Source of the DNA: Alphaproteobacteria bacterium | Lineage (GTDB): Bacteria > Pseudomonadota > Alphaproteobacteria > Rhizobiales > CAJQND01 | Length of the DNA stretch: 64,000 nt | Assembly: GCA_024227565.1 (NCBI GenBank) | Contig: JAAEUE010000136.1 | Location: 1-64,000, forward strand | Direction of reading: 5' to 3' | In this document: piece after piece, positions 53,794 to 62,260 of the stretch | Position numbering within the stretch: position 1 is the first letter of the stretch | Layout of the letters: each line of letters begins with the position of its first letter | Translations under genes and position numbers: made by a program | The notes under the pieces: model-generated | What the model saw: only the letters and a program-made list of their open reading frames with translations | The model's database searches: none | What the model was told of the DNA's origin: nothing

Positions 53794-54984
53794 TCAGAGC
53801 CGTTTGGGCAAAAAGCCCGCAAGCCAGGCCATGCCGACGGTGGCCAAGCCTCCGCTGACAAAGACGAAGTTGAGGGGAAGGAACGCCAACACCGCTGCAA
53901 ACAGCCCGGGCGTGAACAGCGATGTGCCGTGCCGGTAGGTGGTGTAGACCGAGGTCATGTCGGCCCGCTCATGGGGATGAACAGCGCGCAGGAACGGAAC
54001 ATTGCCCGCACCATCCACCATGGTCGCCAGGAACGCCCCTGCCCAGATGAAAACCATTGTCGCCACTGCCCAATCTGAAGCAAGACCTGCAACCACAGTC
54101 GCCAGTCCGGTGGCTGCATAGGCGCACATGAGCAACCGTCGCAGGCCGAATTTCTGGCCGATCTTGCCCCACTGTCGCACGAAGATCATGGGCGCAACCC
54201 CGAGCGAGACGATGGCCCCGCCAAGCTCGGCACTATAGCCGGCCTGGGTGATGAAGATGGGCGTGTAGACGAAATACATCAGCCACCAGCCATTGCGGCC
54301 CACGGCGAGCGTCCAGGCCAGCACAAGGCGTTTCTGGACCACGAACCGGGGGATGTACTTGATCGGGTTCGGCGGTGGTCGTTTGGCGGGCTGGATCGAC
54401 TTGTTGTCGCTCAAGCGCAATTTCCAGAACGCAATCAGCATAAGAGCAGCCACCAGGGTGACCACAATGTAAGTTAGGCCGTTGGCCACGTTCTCGTGCA
54501 GATAGACCCCCAGCCAGGGGCCGGCCGAAAAGGCCAGGCCGGAATAGAGCAACCGGCGCGGCTCAAACGTGTTGAGCTCCTTGCGCGGAATGTGATCCAG
54601 CAAATAGAGGTTGATGGTGACTTCCAGAATGGCCGTTGCGGTGATCTGAAGCCCCAGGCCGGCAATCAATCCGGGCAGGGTGCCGGTGCCGAAGAATGTG
54701 GCAGACGCCATGTAGGTGAGGGCGCCGAGGGTCATCATGTAGCGCCGCGGGATGAGGTGCATGACAATCGGCAGGCACAGGCTGGCCATCAGACCGGTGA
54801 GGCTCAGGGCCAGGTAGATGAAGCTCACTTTTTGCGCGTCCTGAAGCAGGGTGTAGGCCTGCAGGGGCACAATGGTCATCAGCAGGGCGCGGCAGGTGCT
54901 TTCAAGGGTGAACAGGATGACGAAGCCGCCGGCTTGCGAGCGGTCTACGTTCTCCAGAAGAACAGGAAGATAAATCCGGCGCAA
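53794..54984 (-). CDS. Major facilitator superfamily transporter
   Basis: A 396-residue permease with about 12 helices in two halves (break near 185-205, where SDNKSIQPAKRP is polar). The loop 2-3 motif (LIPRRYMMTLGA) is MFS-like but degenerate. The start is a TTG at 54984 with AGGA upstream; an open frame continues upstream without a standard start codon. It is followed by the EamA gene at 3 bp. The substrate is unknown. Confidence 0.78.
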   Translation of the reverse strand: MRRIYLPVLLENVDRSQAGGFVILFTLESTCRALLMTIVPLQAYTLLQDAQKVSFIYLALSLTGLMASLCLPIVMHLIPRRYMMTLGALTYMASATFFGTGTLPGLIAGLGLQITATAILEVTINLYLLDHIPRKELNTFEPRRLLYSGLAFSAGPWLGVYLHENVANGLTYIVVTLVAALMLIAFWKLRLSDNKSIQPAKRPPPNPIKYIPRFVVQKRLVLAWTLAVGRNGWWLMYFVYTPIFITQAGYSAELGGAIVSLGVAPMIFVRQWGKIGQKFGLRRLLMCAYAATGLATVVAGLASDWAVATMVFIWAGAFLATMVDGAGNVPFLRAVHPHERADMTSVYTTYRHGTSLFTPGLFAAVLAFLPLNFVFVSGGLATVGMAWLAGFLPKRL

Positions 54985-55135
54985 AGGGCCAATCCTGTGA
55001 AATAGTTTCTGTTCAACTTCTGCAAGGCCTGCCCTGGCGTAGCGGAACCTCCAGCCTGCGACCCTAGGCGGAAAAAGGCATGGTCTTCAAGCGCTATCAC
55101 AGTATGATTTGCCGGGCATTTGAGGAAACCTGAAC

Positions 55136-56245
55136 ATGACTGACACCATCACCAAGATTGACAGTTTCCTGGTGCCTGGCGATGAGCGGCCCGGCGCGTG
55201 GTGCCGGCGCAAGCCTTATGTGTTCGTGCGGGTGGAGACATCTGCCGGCGTGGTTGGATGGGGCGAGGGGCACACGCTGAACTTTCGTGAACATGGCCTG
55301 ACAGCATTGATCGCCGCCTTGGCCGAGCAGATCATCGGGACGGATGCTGCGAGCATGCGCTCTGTTGCCCACCGGGCCTTCCACGGTTTCGGGGAACAAC
55401 GCGCCGGCATGGATGTCTACTGTGCGGCGTCGGCGATCGAACTCGCGCTATGGGATGCCTATGGCAAAGCATTGGGAAGGCCGGTGTATGAACTGTTGGG
55501 TGGGGCGGTGCAGTCCTCGTTGCCGGTCTATGCCAACATCTTTTCCAACCATCCGCGGAGCGACACAGAGCTTGCCGCCAAGGCGGTTGAGCATGTGGAG
55601 GCAGGGTTTGGCGCCCTGAAATTTTATCCGTTCCGCGCTGGTGAAACCTTGCAGGAAGGCGTCGACAAGACGCGGGCCGTGCGTGACGCGGTGGGGCCTG
55701 AGGTTCAGCTGGCGGTGGACTTGTGGCGCCATGCAACGCCGGATCGGGCGCGGGAATTATGCGTGGCGCTCGAGCCGTTTGAGCTGGTTTGGATCGAAGA
55801 CCCGTTTGCCTCCATCAACGCGGCAGCGTTGCGCACGCTGCGTGACCAGGTGCGCCAGCCCTTGATGGTGGGCGAAACCTTGGCGAGGCGCTGGGAGTTT
55901 CGGGAGATGTTCGAAAAGCAGGCGGTGAGCCTGGTCAATCCGGATGTATGTGCAACTGGGCTGGTGGAGCTGCGCGGGATTGCCGCCATGGCAGAGCCCT
56001 ACTTCGTGACGGTCTCGCCACACAACTATAACAGCATGGCGTTGGGCACAGCCATCACCGCACACGCGGCAGCCGGTGTGGCGAACTTGGGGCTGTGTGA
56101 GTACTTTCCCGAGTTGGCCGACGATCTGGATGATCTTTGTACGGAACGGATGGTGCCGGAGACCGGCAAGCTGACCTTGCCGACCGCACCCGGTTTGGGC
56201 GTTGCGTTCGACGATGGGGCGATGGAGCAGTACCGGGTCAGCTGA
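55136..56245 (+). CDS. Enolase-superfamily sugar-acid dehydratase (mandelate racemase/muconate lactonizing family)
   Basis: A 369-residue enzyme with the N-terminal capping domain and a TIM barrel. The metal ligands are D (LAVDLW), E (WIEDPF) and E (VGETLA); the general bases are in KFYPF and SPHNYNS. These match the galactonate/mandelate-racemase subgroup, dehydrating or epimerising a sugar acid. The length is normal. The gene overlaps the convergent PhzF gene by 8 bp at its 3' end. Confidence 0.85.
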   Translation: MTDTITKIDSFLVPGDERPGAWCRRKPYVFVRVETSAGVVGWGEGHTLNFREHGLTALIAALAEQIIGTDAASMRSVAHRAFHGFGEQRAGMDVYCAASAIELALWDAYGKALGRPVYELLGGAVQSSLPVYANIFSNHPRSDTELAAKAVEHVEAGFGALKFYPFRAGETLQEGVDKTRAVRDAVGPEVQLAVDLWRHATPDRARELCVALEPFELVWIEDPFASINAAALRTLRDQVRQPLMVGETLARRWEFREMFEKQAVSLVNPDVCATGLVELRGIAAMAEPYFVTVSPHNYNSMALGTAITAHAAAGVANLGLCEYFPELADDLDDLCTERMVPETGKLTLPTAPGLGVAFDDGAMEQYRVS

Positions 56246-57128
56246 ACCTGGATGTTTCAATCGCTGTGCCGCCTGTGCGCACACCAACGATTTGAGCTGC
56301 GTCAAAACGAATTTCCGAGTGGATAACGCTTGGCCGTCCGACCTCAGCGCCCTGATGAGCCGTTGTGTGGACCGTTATCTGGTCATGAACCGTCAGGGCT
56401 CCCTGAGCGGCGAGGTAACATGACACCGTCGCGTTCGTTGTTCCAGCAGCGGCAGACTCATCGACGCCGATGGCCGGGCAAAATTCGCGAATCTCATAAG
56501 TATTGGGCACACTGTGCGTTGGTGGCGTGAACGCCGCCACGCTGTCGATCTGCATTGCCTGGCAAAACGCGGCAATGTCAGCAAAGTTTGGGACGATCCG
56601 GGCAAGCTCCTCAGGGCCTGCGACCGGAACCAGGAGCTGCATGAAATCCGCCTCCGCCACCTGCATCGGGTAGGGCATGGAAAGCGCTTGAAGTGGAATC
56701 TTAAGAAGCTTGGTTATCTCAGTGGACTTGACGCCAGACGACTGAAAGGTGGGCAGGGGCAGGTCCAGCATGACGCGAGGCGGCTCTTTCCCTAGAATTT
56801 CAACGTAAACGGGTGACAGTCGGCCGGGTGTGGCCAGGGACAGTTGGGCACGTGGAGCGATGGAGTGATCCTGTACCAACATGGTGAACAGGCCGATCAC
56901 CGCATGACCGCACATTTTGTATTCTGAGCGTGGTGAAAAGAAACGTGCGTGCACGCAATCGGCCCTAACGCACTCCAAAAAGCACGTTGCGGGGGCGCCA
57001 ATGTCGCTGGCTGCGGCCTGCATTGCGTTTGCGTGCATGCCGGAGGCGTCCGTGACGATGGCCACGGTGTTGCCACCGCCTGGTTCAGACGTGAAGCAGT
57101 CAAAATATCGTACCGGAGCCTTGAACAT
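56238..57128 (-). CDS. PhzF-family isomerase homologue with substituted catalytic Glu
   Basis: A 296-residue protein with the two similar halves of the DAP-epimerase-like fold. The first half starts MFKAPVRYFDCFTSEPGGGNT and contains CGHAVIGLF. The second has DESAAAGTTN. In the first half the usual SETTF region reads PATCF, so the residue equivalent to the PhzF catalytic Glu (E45 in PhzF) is Ala47. The protein may therefore use another base or bind without isomerising. AGGA precedes the ATG at 57128; another in-frame ATG lies 18 bases upstream. Confidence 0.78.
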   Translation of the reverse strand: MFKAPVRYFDCFTSEPGGGNTVAIVTDASGMHANAMQAAASDIGAPATCFLECVRADCVHARFFSPRSEYKMCGHAVIGLFTMLVQDHSIAPRAQLSLATPGRLSPVYVEILGKEPPRVMLDLPLPTFQSSGVKSTEITKLLKIPLQALSMPYPMQVAEADFMQLLVPVAGPEELARIVPNFADIAAFCQAMQIDSVAAFTPPTHSVPNTYEIREFCPAIGVDESAAAGTTNATVSCYLAAQGALTVHDQITVHTTAHQGAEVGRPSVIHSEIRFDAAQIVGVRTGGTAIETSRFS

Positions 57129-57251
57129 GTTCCCGTCCTGATACAAGAGAGATGTTGCTGCCGCAAACTGTCAGCATCAATGTTGCGTCGGGTTACAAAG
57201 AAGCCGGCCCGCGCTATAGTTCACGGCAAGATAACCGGGCCAGACAAATTA

Positions 57252-57689
57252 ATGACGCAGCACAAGTTTGCAGACAAGGATGTGGAGGCGGTCTTTGCGA
57301 GCTATCCGAATGGCATGCGCGACCGACTTCTAACCCTCCGTACACTGATTTTTGAAACTGCTCAGCAAACGGATGGTGTAGGGGCGCTTGAGGAAACCCT
57401 AAAGTGGGGGCAACCCAGTTACCTCACTGTGCAAAGCAAGAGCGGATCGACCATCCGGATTGACCAGGCGAAGGTAGGTGAGGGCAGGTATGCCGCTTAC
57501 TTCCATTGCCAGTCGGGGCTGGTGCCACTGTTTCAGGAGCACTATGGCGAAGAGCTTTGCTTCGAGGGAAAGCGGGCCATTGTGTTCGACCCGGACAAAC
57601 CGTTGCCCGAAGAGGCGGTGCGCCACTGTATCGCCTTGGCGCTAACTCACCATTTGCGCAAGAAGGCCAAGAAGAAGATAAGGGCATGA
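57252..57689 (+). CDS. DUF1801 family protein
   Basis: A 145-residue small protein of the DUF1801 (YdhG/YdeI-like) type, with KFADKDVEAVFASYP, a central ETLKWGQPSYLT and a basic C-terminal KKAKKKIRA. Members are cytoplasmic and of unknown function. Its stop overlaps the epoxide hydrolase start by 4 bp (ATGA), so the two are translated together. The long upstream open frame was rejected because the family starts at this ATG. Confidence 0.8.
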   Translation: MTQHKFADKDVEAVFASYPNGMRDRLLTLRTLIFETAQQTDGVGALEETLKWGQPSYLTVQSKSGSTIRIDQAKVGEGRYAAYFHCQSGLVPLFQEHYGEELCFEGKRAIVFDPDKPLPEEAVRHCIALALTHHLRKKAKKKIRA

Positions 57690-58846
57690 GCGTTGAGCCG
57701 ACCTCATTTGCGTTGTCGGTGCCAGACGCAGACATTGCCGACCTAAAAGATCGTCTCGCGCGGGCCCGCTTCATGGAGCGGACGCCAGATGATGCCTGGG
57801 CCTACGGAACCTCCGTGGACTATATGCGCGAGCTGGTGGACCATTGGGGCAATGGCTTTGAGTGGCGCGCGCAAGAAGCGCTCTTGAACAGCTTTCCTCA
57901 GTTCAAAGTTCCGTTGCATGATATCGATTTGCACTTCCTTCACGTGGAAGGCAAAGGACCCAACCCCACCCCGCTGCTGTTGATGCACGGCTGGCCGGGA
58001 TCGGTGTTTGAGTTTCTGGAAATCATCCCGCGCCTGACGGATCCGGAACGCTTTGGCGGCCGGGCTGAGGATGCCTTTACGGTGGTAGCCCCCTCGCTGC
58101 CCGGCTTCGGTTTGTCGTTTGCGCCGGGCCAACGGCGCTTCTCCATTGAGGAGATTGCCGACTGTCTGGCCGCCCTGATGACCGATGTGCTGGGTTACGG
58201 CCGGTTCGCTGCCCAGGGCGGGGACTGGGGCTCGTTCGCTGCCACCAGAATGGCCTATGTGTATCCAGAACGGCTGATTGGCATTCACCTCAACCTGTTG
58301 CCGCTCACGCGCAATCCAAAGGCAGCGGCAAATCCGACACCGGCCGAAGAAGTCTATTATGGCGAGCTGCGGGAGTTCATGCGCGAAGAGTGCGGGTATC
58401 AGGCGATCCAGGGCACCCGGCCGGACACGCTGGCCATCGCGCTGAACGATACGCCTTTGGGGCTGGCTTCCTGGATCATCGAAAAGTTCTGGCGCTGGTC
58501 CGACTGCGATGGCGACCTCAGCGCGGCGTTTGACCGGGACCGGCTTTTGGCCAACATATCGTTCTACTGGTTCACCGGTGCGATCGCCTCATCCTTCTGG
58601 CCCTATTACGCGCGCCTGCATGGCGACTGGCCGGTGCCGGTTGGGGAGACTGTGGATGTGCCGGCTGGCTATGCCGAGTTCAAAATTGAGATCTTAAAAC
58701 CACCCAGATCACTTGCTGAGCACATGTATTCAGACATAAGAAGGTGGACGGTGATGGAGCGCGGCGGGCATTTTGCGGCCCTTGAGCAGCCGCAGGCTCT
58801 TGCAAACGAGATACAGGCCTTCTTCGGCGACCTCTCGGGGCGCTGA
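57686..58846 (+). CDS. Epoxide hydrolase (EHN-domain alpha/beta hydrolase)
   Basis: A 386-residue epoxide hydrolase. The N-terminal EHN domain (about 1-110) carries the LKDRLARARF helix typical of microsomal-like enzymes; the catalytic domain has HGWPGS, the nucleophile Asp in QGGDWGS and a C-terminal His in ERGGHFAA. It should open an epoxide to a diol. Its ATG overlaps the DUF1801 stop (ATGA). A PhyH dioxygenase gene follows 26 bp later, suggesting one oxygenated substrate route. Confidence 0.88.
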   Translation: MSVEPTSFALSVPDADIADLKDRLARARFMERTPDDAWAYGTSVDYMRELVDHWGNGFEWRAQEALLNSFPQFKVPLHDIDLHFLHVEGKGPNPTPLLLMHGWPGSVFEFLEIIPRLTDPERFGGRAEDAFTVVAPSLPGFGLSFAPGQRRFSIEEIADCLAALMTDVLGYGRFAAQGGDWGSFAATRMAYVYPERLIGIHLNLLPLTRNPKAAANPTPAEEVYYGELREFMREECGYQAIQGTRPDTLAIALNDTPLGLASWIIEKFWRWSDCDGDLSAAFDRDRLLANISFYWFTGAIASSFWPYYARLHGDWPVPVGETVDVPAGYAEFKIEILKPPRSLAEHMYSDIRRWTVMERGGHFAALEQPQALANEIQAFFGDLSGR

Positions 58847-58872
58847 AGGCAAAACAGGAAAGGTGACGTGAG

Positions 58873-59682
58873 ATGGGACAGCTAGACACCGCCACACTGG
58901 AGACTTTTCGGGAAGACGGCGTTACGGTTCTGCGCGGCGTTGTGGACGATGCCTGGCGTGCCAGGCTGGCCGACGCCATTGCAGGCAACATGGCCGCCCC
59001 GGGGCCGCACGGCAAAAACCACGCCGATGACGATGCCGGCGCCTATTTCGGCGACTATGTGAACTGGCAACGTTTTCCCGCATTCCGCGAAGTGGGGGAG
59101 GCCGGCCATCTTGGGGCTGTTGCCGCTGAGCTTATGGGCGCCAAACGCGTTCAGCTCTTCCACGAGCATGTGCTGGTGAAGGAGCCGGGCAATTCAAGCG
59201 CCACGCCTTGGCATCAGGATTTGCCCTACTATTGCCTGGACGGAAGCCAGACCGTGAGCATCTGGGTGCCGCTTGATCCGGTGTCCAAAGAGGTGTGCCC
59301 GCATTTCCTGGCCGGCAGCCATCGGGGGCAGGCTACCTATGTGCCGCGCCGTTTCAAGACCCTGGCGCCGCTTGAGGGGGACACCAGCACCTATCAGCCG
59401 TTCCCGGAGATCGACGAGGCCCGCGATGCGGACCGGCTGCGCAGCTTCGATCTGCAACCTGGTGATGCCATCGCCTTTGACTATCACACGCTGCACAATG
59501 CCCCGCCCAACCAGACCGGCACGCGCCGGCGCGCGGTCAGCCTGCGCTATATTGGCGAAGATGTGCGGTTCGTGGACCGGCCCCATGAGCTCTCGCCGCC
59601 GTTTACGGACATGGGCTTGAGCTTGAAGGTGGGTGACCGGCTGCCGGAAGACTGGTTCCCAACGGTGTGGCAGGCCGGCTGA
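58873..59682 (+). CDS. Phytanoyl-CoA dioxygenase (PhyH) family oxygenase
   Basis: A 269-residue Fe(II)/2-oxoglutarate oxygenase with iron ligands H114-x-D116 (WHQD) and H208 (LHNAPP), and a basic Arg run (RRR) near 218-220 for 2-oxoglutarate. It differs from the PhyH copy at 43341-44174 in sequence and context. It follows the epoxide hydrolase gene by 26 bp. The substrate is unknown. Confidence 0.85.
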   Translation: MGQLDTATLETFREDGVTVLRGVVDDAWRARLADAIAGNMAAPGPHGKNHADDDAGAYFGDYVNWQRFPAFREVGEAGHLGAVAAELMGAKRVQLFHEHVLVKEPGNSSATPWHQDLPYYCLDGSQTVSIWVPLDPVSKEVCPHFLAGSHRGQATYVPRRFKTLAPLEGDTSTYQPFPEIDEARDADRLRSFDLQPGDAIAFDYHTLHNAPPNQTGTRRRAVSLRYIGEDVRFVDRPHELSPPFTDMGLSLKVGDRLPEDWFPTVWQAG

Positions 59683-59707
59683 ACGGATCAGTCCGTTTAC
59701 CTCCCAC

Positions 59708-60988
59708 TCAGAGCGAAACCATCAACCGGTAAGCTTTCATCGCCAAGTCCAGCGCGACGCGCTTCGGTTCGCGCAGGGGCTCTGGAGCAAATTCCGAAAT
59801 TTGCAGCGGTAAGTCGCTTTCCGCCCCGCCCGCCAAGTGAGCTGCCATCGCGCGGCCGAACGCGGTTCCAGGGGCAATGCCGCGGCCGTTGTAACCCATG
59901 GGCGCATAGAGGTTTGGTGCCAGTTGGAAAAGGCGCGGGATATGGTCCCCAGTCATGGCAATTTGCCCGTGCCACCAGGCTTCAAGCTCAACGGGTGGTA
60001 GTTCGGGGAACGTGCGCCGAATGGCCTTTACCGCCCATCTGCGCGACACGCTTGCATCTTTGCCGAACAGCTGGCCCATGCTGCCAACGATCAAGCGGCC
60101 GAAGGCGTCCTTGCGCACCGACGTCATAATCTTTCCGGTATCCCACAATGGTTGCCGGCCGGGCAGGATCGCGTCGGCTACGGCGCCCAGAGGCTTAGTG
60201 GCAACCTGGAAGTAGTGAATGGGATTGAAAGCTTTTGAAATGCCGGGCCACAGGTCATCTGAATAGGCATTGGTGGCCAACAGGACCACGGGGGCTGACA
60301 CGCCACCGTGGGCGGTCTGAAGTTGCCAGCCGGTTCCTTGCTGGGTGAGCCCGGTCACCCGCGAGCCGGTGTGCAGTCGCGCGCCGGCATTTGATGCAGC
60401 GCGCGCCAGACCGCGAGCATAGCCCATTGGATTGATCGAGCCGGCCCTGTGGTCCAGCAGTGCCCCGTGAAAAACGCTTGTGCCGACCATTTCGGCAGTT
60501 TGTTGGCGGTTCAACATGTCTACCGGCGCGCCCAACCTTTTCCACCCGTCAGCGCGGCGCTCCAGATCGTTCACCCCCGATGGGGTTTTGGCTGCATGCA
60601 GTGTTCCGGCACGCATCAGCTCACACTGGATCTGGTGTTTCTCGATCAACGAGAACACCAGCGCTGGCGCTTCGCCGAGGGTGGTGACAAGCTTGCTGCC
60701 TTCCTCTTGGCCAAGCCGTGCGGTGATGTCTTGGGGCGGCAGCCATAGGCCAGCATTGACCAATCCGCCGTTTCGTCCAGATCCGCCAAAGCCGATCTTT
60801 TCAGCTTCCAGCACGATGCAGTCCACGCCGGCCTCAGCCAGATGGAGCGCCGTGGAACAGCCGGTGTAGCCGCCGCCGATGATGGCGACATCTGCAACCG
60901 CGTCTGATTCCAATTGGGGATAGGCGGCGCGTTCAGCCGCCGACTGATCCCAAAGCGAAATCGGGCTTGATGGCAGACCCTTGGACAT
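59708..60988 (-). CDS. FAD-dependent oxidoreductase (DAO family)
   Basis: A 426-residue amine/amino-acid oxidase-like flavoprotein. The FAD dinucleotide motif is VAIIGGGYTGCSTALHLAEAG (about 34-54, with Rossmann glycines); GSGRNGG follows. The C-terminal NLYAPMGYNGRGIAPGT segment is typical of the DAO/GlpD-like oxidase group that includes gamma-glutamylputrescine oxidase. It should oxidise an amine or N-methyl amino acid, releasing H2O2 or feeding electrons elsewhere. It is convergent with the PhyH gene. Confidence 0.85.
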   Translation of the reverse strand: MSKGLPSSPISLWDQSAAERAAYPQLESDAVADVAIIGGGYTGCSTALHLAEAGVDCIVLEAEKIGFGGSGRNGGLVNAGLWLPPQDITARLGQEEGSKLVTTLGEAPALVFSLIEKHQIQCELMRAGTLHAAKTPSGVNDLERRADGWKRLGAPVDMLNRQQTAEMVGTSVFHGALLDHRAGSINPMGYARGLARAASNAGARLHTGSRVTGLTQQGTGWQLQTAHGGVSAPVVLLATNAYSDDLWPGISKAFNPIHYFQVATKPLGAVADAILPGRQPLWDTGKIMTSVRKDAFGRLIVGSMGQLFGKDASVSRRWAVKAIRRTFPELPPVELEAWWHGQIAMTGDHIPRLFQLAPNLYAPMGYNGRGIAPGTAFGRAMAAHLAGGAESDLPLQISEFAPEPLREPKRVALDLAMKAYRLMVSL

Positions 60989-61049
60989 GACTGATCATAA
61001 TCCAATTGGCCTTGGAATAAACAGCGTTTGCTTCAACCTGTTGCGTTGA

Positions 61050-61427
61050 TCAGGAGATCACCAGCGGATGGCGCAAGAAGGGGGAGCGGATTTCCTTGGG
61101 CCGGCGGGCATCGCCTCTGGGAAAGAGCCACTGGCCGTTTGCGGCATCGCTGCCCAGGGCGTCGATGAACATGACCCCGATTTGCCCGCCAATGCGCCAT
61201 CGGGTGGTGCAAGGGGTGGTTGCAGGGCCTTCCTCGCGCAACAGCCAGAACTCCCGTGGGAGCTCCTCTGTGGGGTCAATCTGGATGAGTGCGCCCTGGT
61301 TTGAGATGTTCAAGATCGCGCAGGCGGCGCAGGTTACCTCATCGGGAAATAGGATTTGTGCCTATTCCAAGGTTGTTACACGCTCAGAATCGCGGCGATC
61401 GGCACGATTGTTTGAAGAGTTGGTCAT
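61050..61427 (-). pseudogene. PilZ-domain protein gene interrupted by an in-frame amber codon
   Basis: From the ATG at 61427 (with GGGAG upstream) the frame reads RADRRDSERVTTLE, a proper PilZ opening with the RR motif, then meets TAG at 61364-61362 as codon 22. The same frame then continues without a break as AQILFPDEV, CAILNISNQGALIQID and so on to a stop at 61050. The whole would be about 125 residues, normal for PilZ. So a point mutation or base error splits the gene. A start after the TAG would lose the c-di-GMP-binding RxxxR site. Confidence 0.75.
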
Positions 61428-61562
61428 CAATCTGGCTCCCGGTTGCCTGTGATTGATGAAAAGCCTAGGGGCAAGAGGTGAATCGTTGCCTAGATTAAAC
61501 GCATAGATTGTATTGAAATATTTTAGAGCGTATTTATGGTTGTATATCTTTTGGTACAAATC

Positions 61563-62180
61563 CTAAGTGACGAGCGTGTCCAGCGATGTCTTGGACAGCA
61601 TGTCGTTGAACTTGATGCCGATGTTGTGGCCTTCGGCCCGCACAACCACGCCGCTCAGGTTTCCAACGGAAATCGGTGAGCCAATGGAGATCACGATGCC
61701 GCTTCTAATGGCCATGCCGCTGAACGAGACATCCAGGATCTCGCAAGGGTAGGTGGCGCCGTTCATCAACCGCAGCTCTGCCTGAACATGAGAGTTCTGT
61801 CGGTCATGCGCACGGGCCTCGCCAGACTGTTGCTGGGCTTGGCGGTGGGTCTGATACCATTCAAGCCGCTCGATCACGCGCCCCATGCGATTTTCGGTGA
61901 GGTTGATGCTGGCCACAAAGCCGCCTTCGACACGGCCGCATATGGTGCCCGGCAGGCGTCCCACCACATCCATGTAGCAAATGAAACTATAGTTCGTGAC
62001 GGCTGGGCCCACGGTCAGAAACGTCATCTGCGTTTCCGTAATCGTGTCCATGATGCAGGGATAATCCTGCTTGTCCATCGCCAGAAATTTTCCCGTCAAC
62101 TGCAACCCGTGAAACGCAAGTTCCTCATGAACTGGCGGCGGTGTTTGAAGGGCAGCCCCACTGTTGAACATCATTGCCAA
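61563..62180 (-). CDS. PilZ-domain protein, two-part
   Basis: A 205-residue cytoplasmic protein. The C-terminal half (about 110-200) is PilZ-like, with QAELRLMNGATYPCEILDVS and then SGMAIRS; the N-terminal half (about 20-105) looks like a second, diverged PilZ/YcgR-N-type barrel. Canonical RxxxR is weak, so c-di-GMP binding is uncertain. It lies upstream of the interrupted PilZ gene on the same strand. A second ATG two codons in (62174) is equally possible. Confidence 0.75.
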   Translation of the reverse strand: MAMMFNSGAALQTPPPVHEELAFHGLQLTGKFLAMDKQDYPCIMDTITETQMTFLTVGPAVTNYSFICYMDVVGRLPGTICGRVEGGFVASINLTENRMGRVIERLEWYQTHRQAQQQSGEARAHDRQNSHVQAELRLMNGATYPCEILDVSFSGMAIRSGIVISIGSPISVGNLSGVVVRAEGHNIGIKFNDMLSKTSLDTLVT

Positions 62181-62260
62181 ACCTACTTAATTCTATTCGA
62201 CCCCTGGAGCGATTACCCTAGAGCGAAAGTGCTAAGATCAGCTAAATCGGTTGACTGTTT

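Noticed and set aside
61362..61364. Programmed amber recoding (pyrrolysine or read-through)
   Set aside because: No pylTSBCD genes or special downstream structure are visible, and PilZ proteins have no known need for it. A point mutation or base error is simpler.
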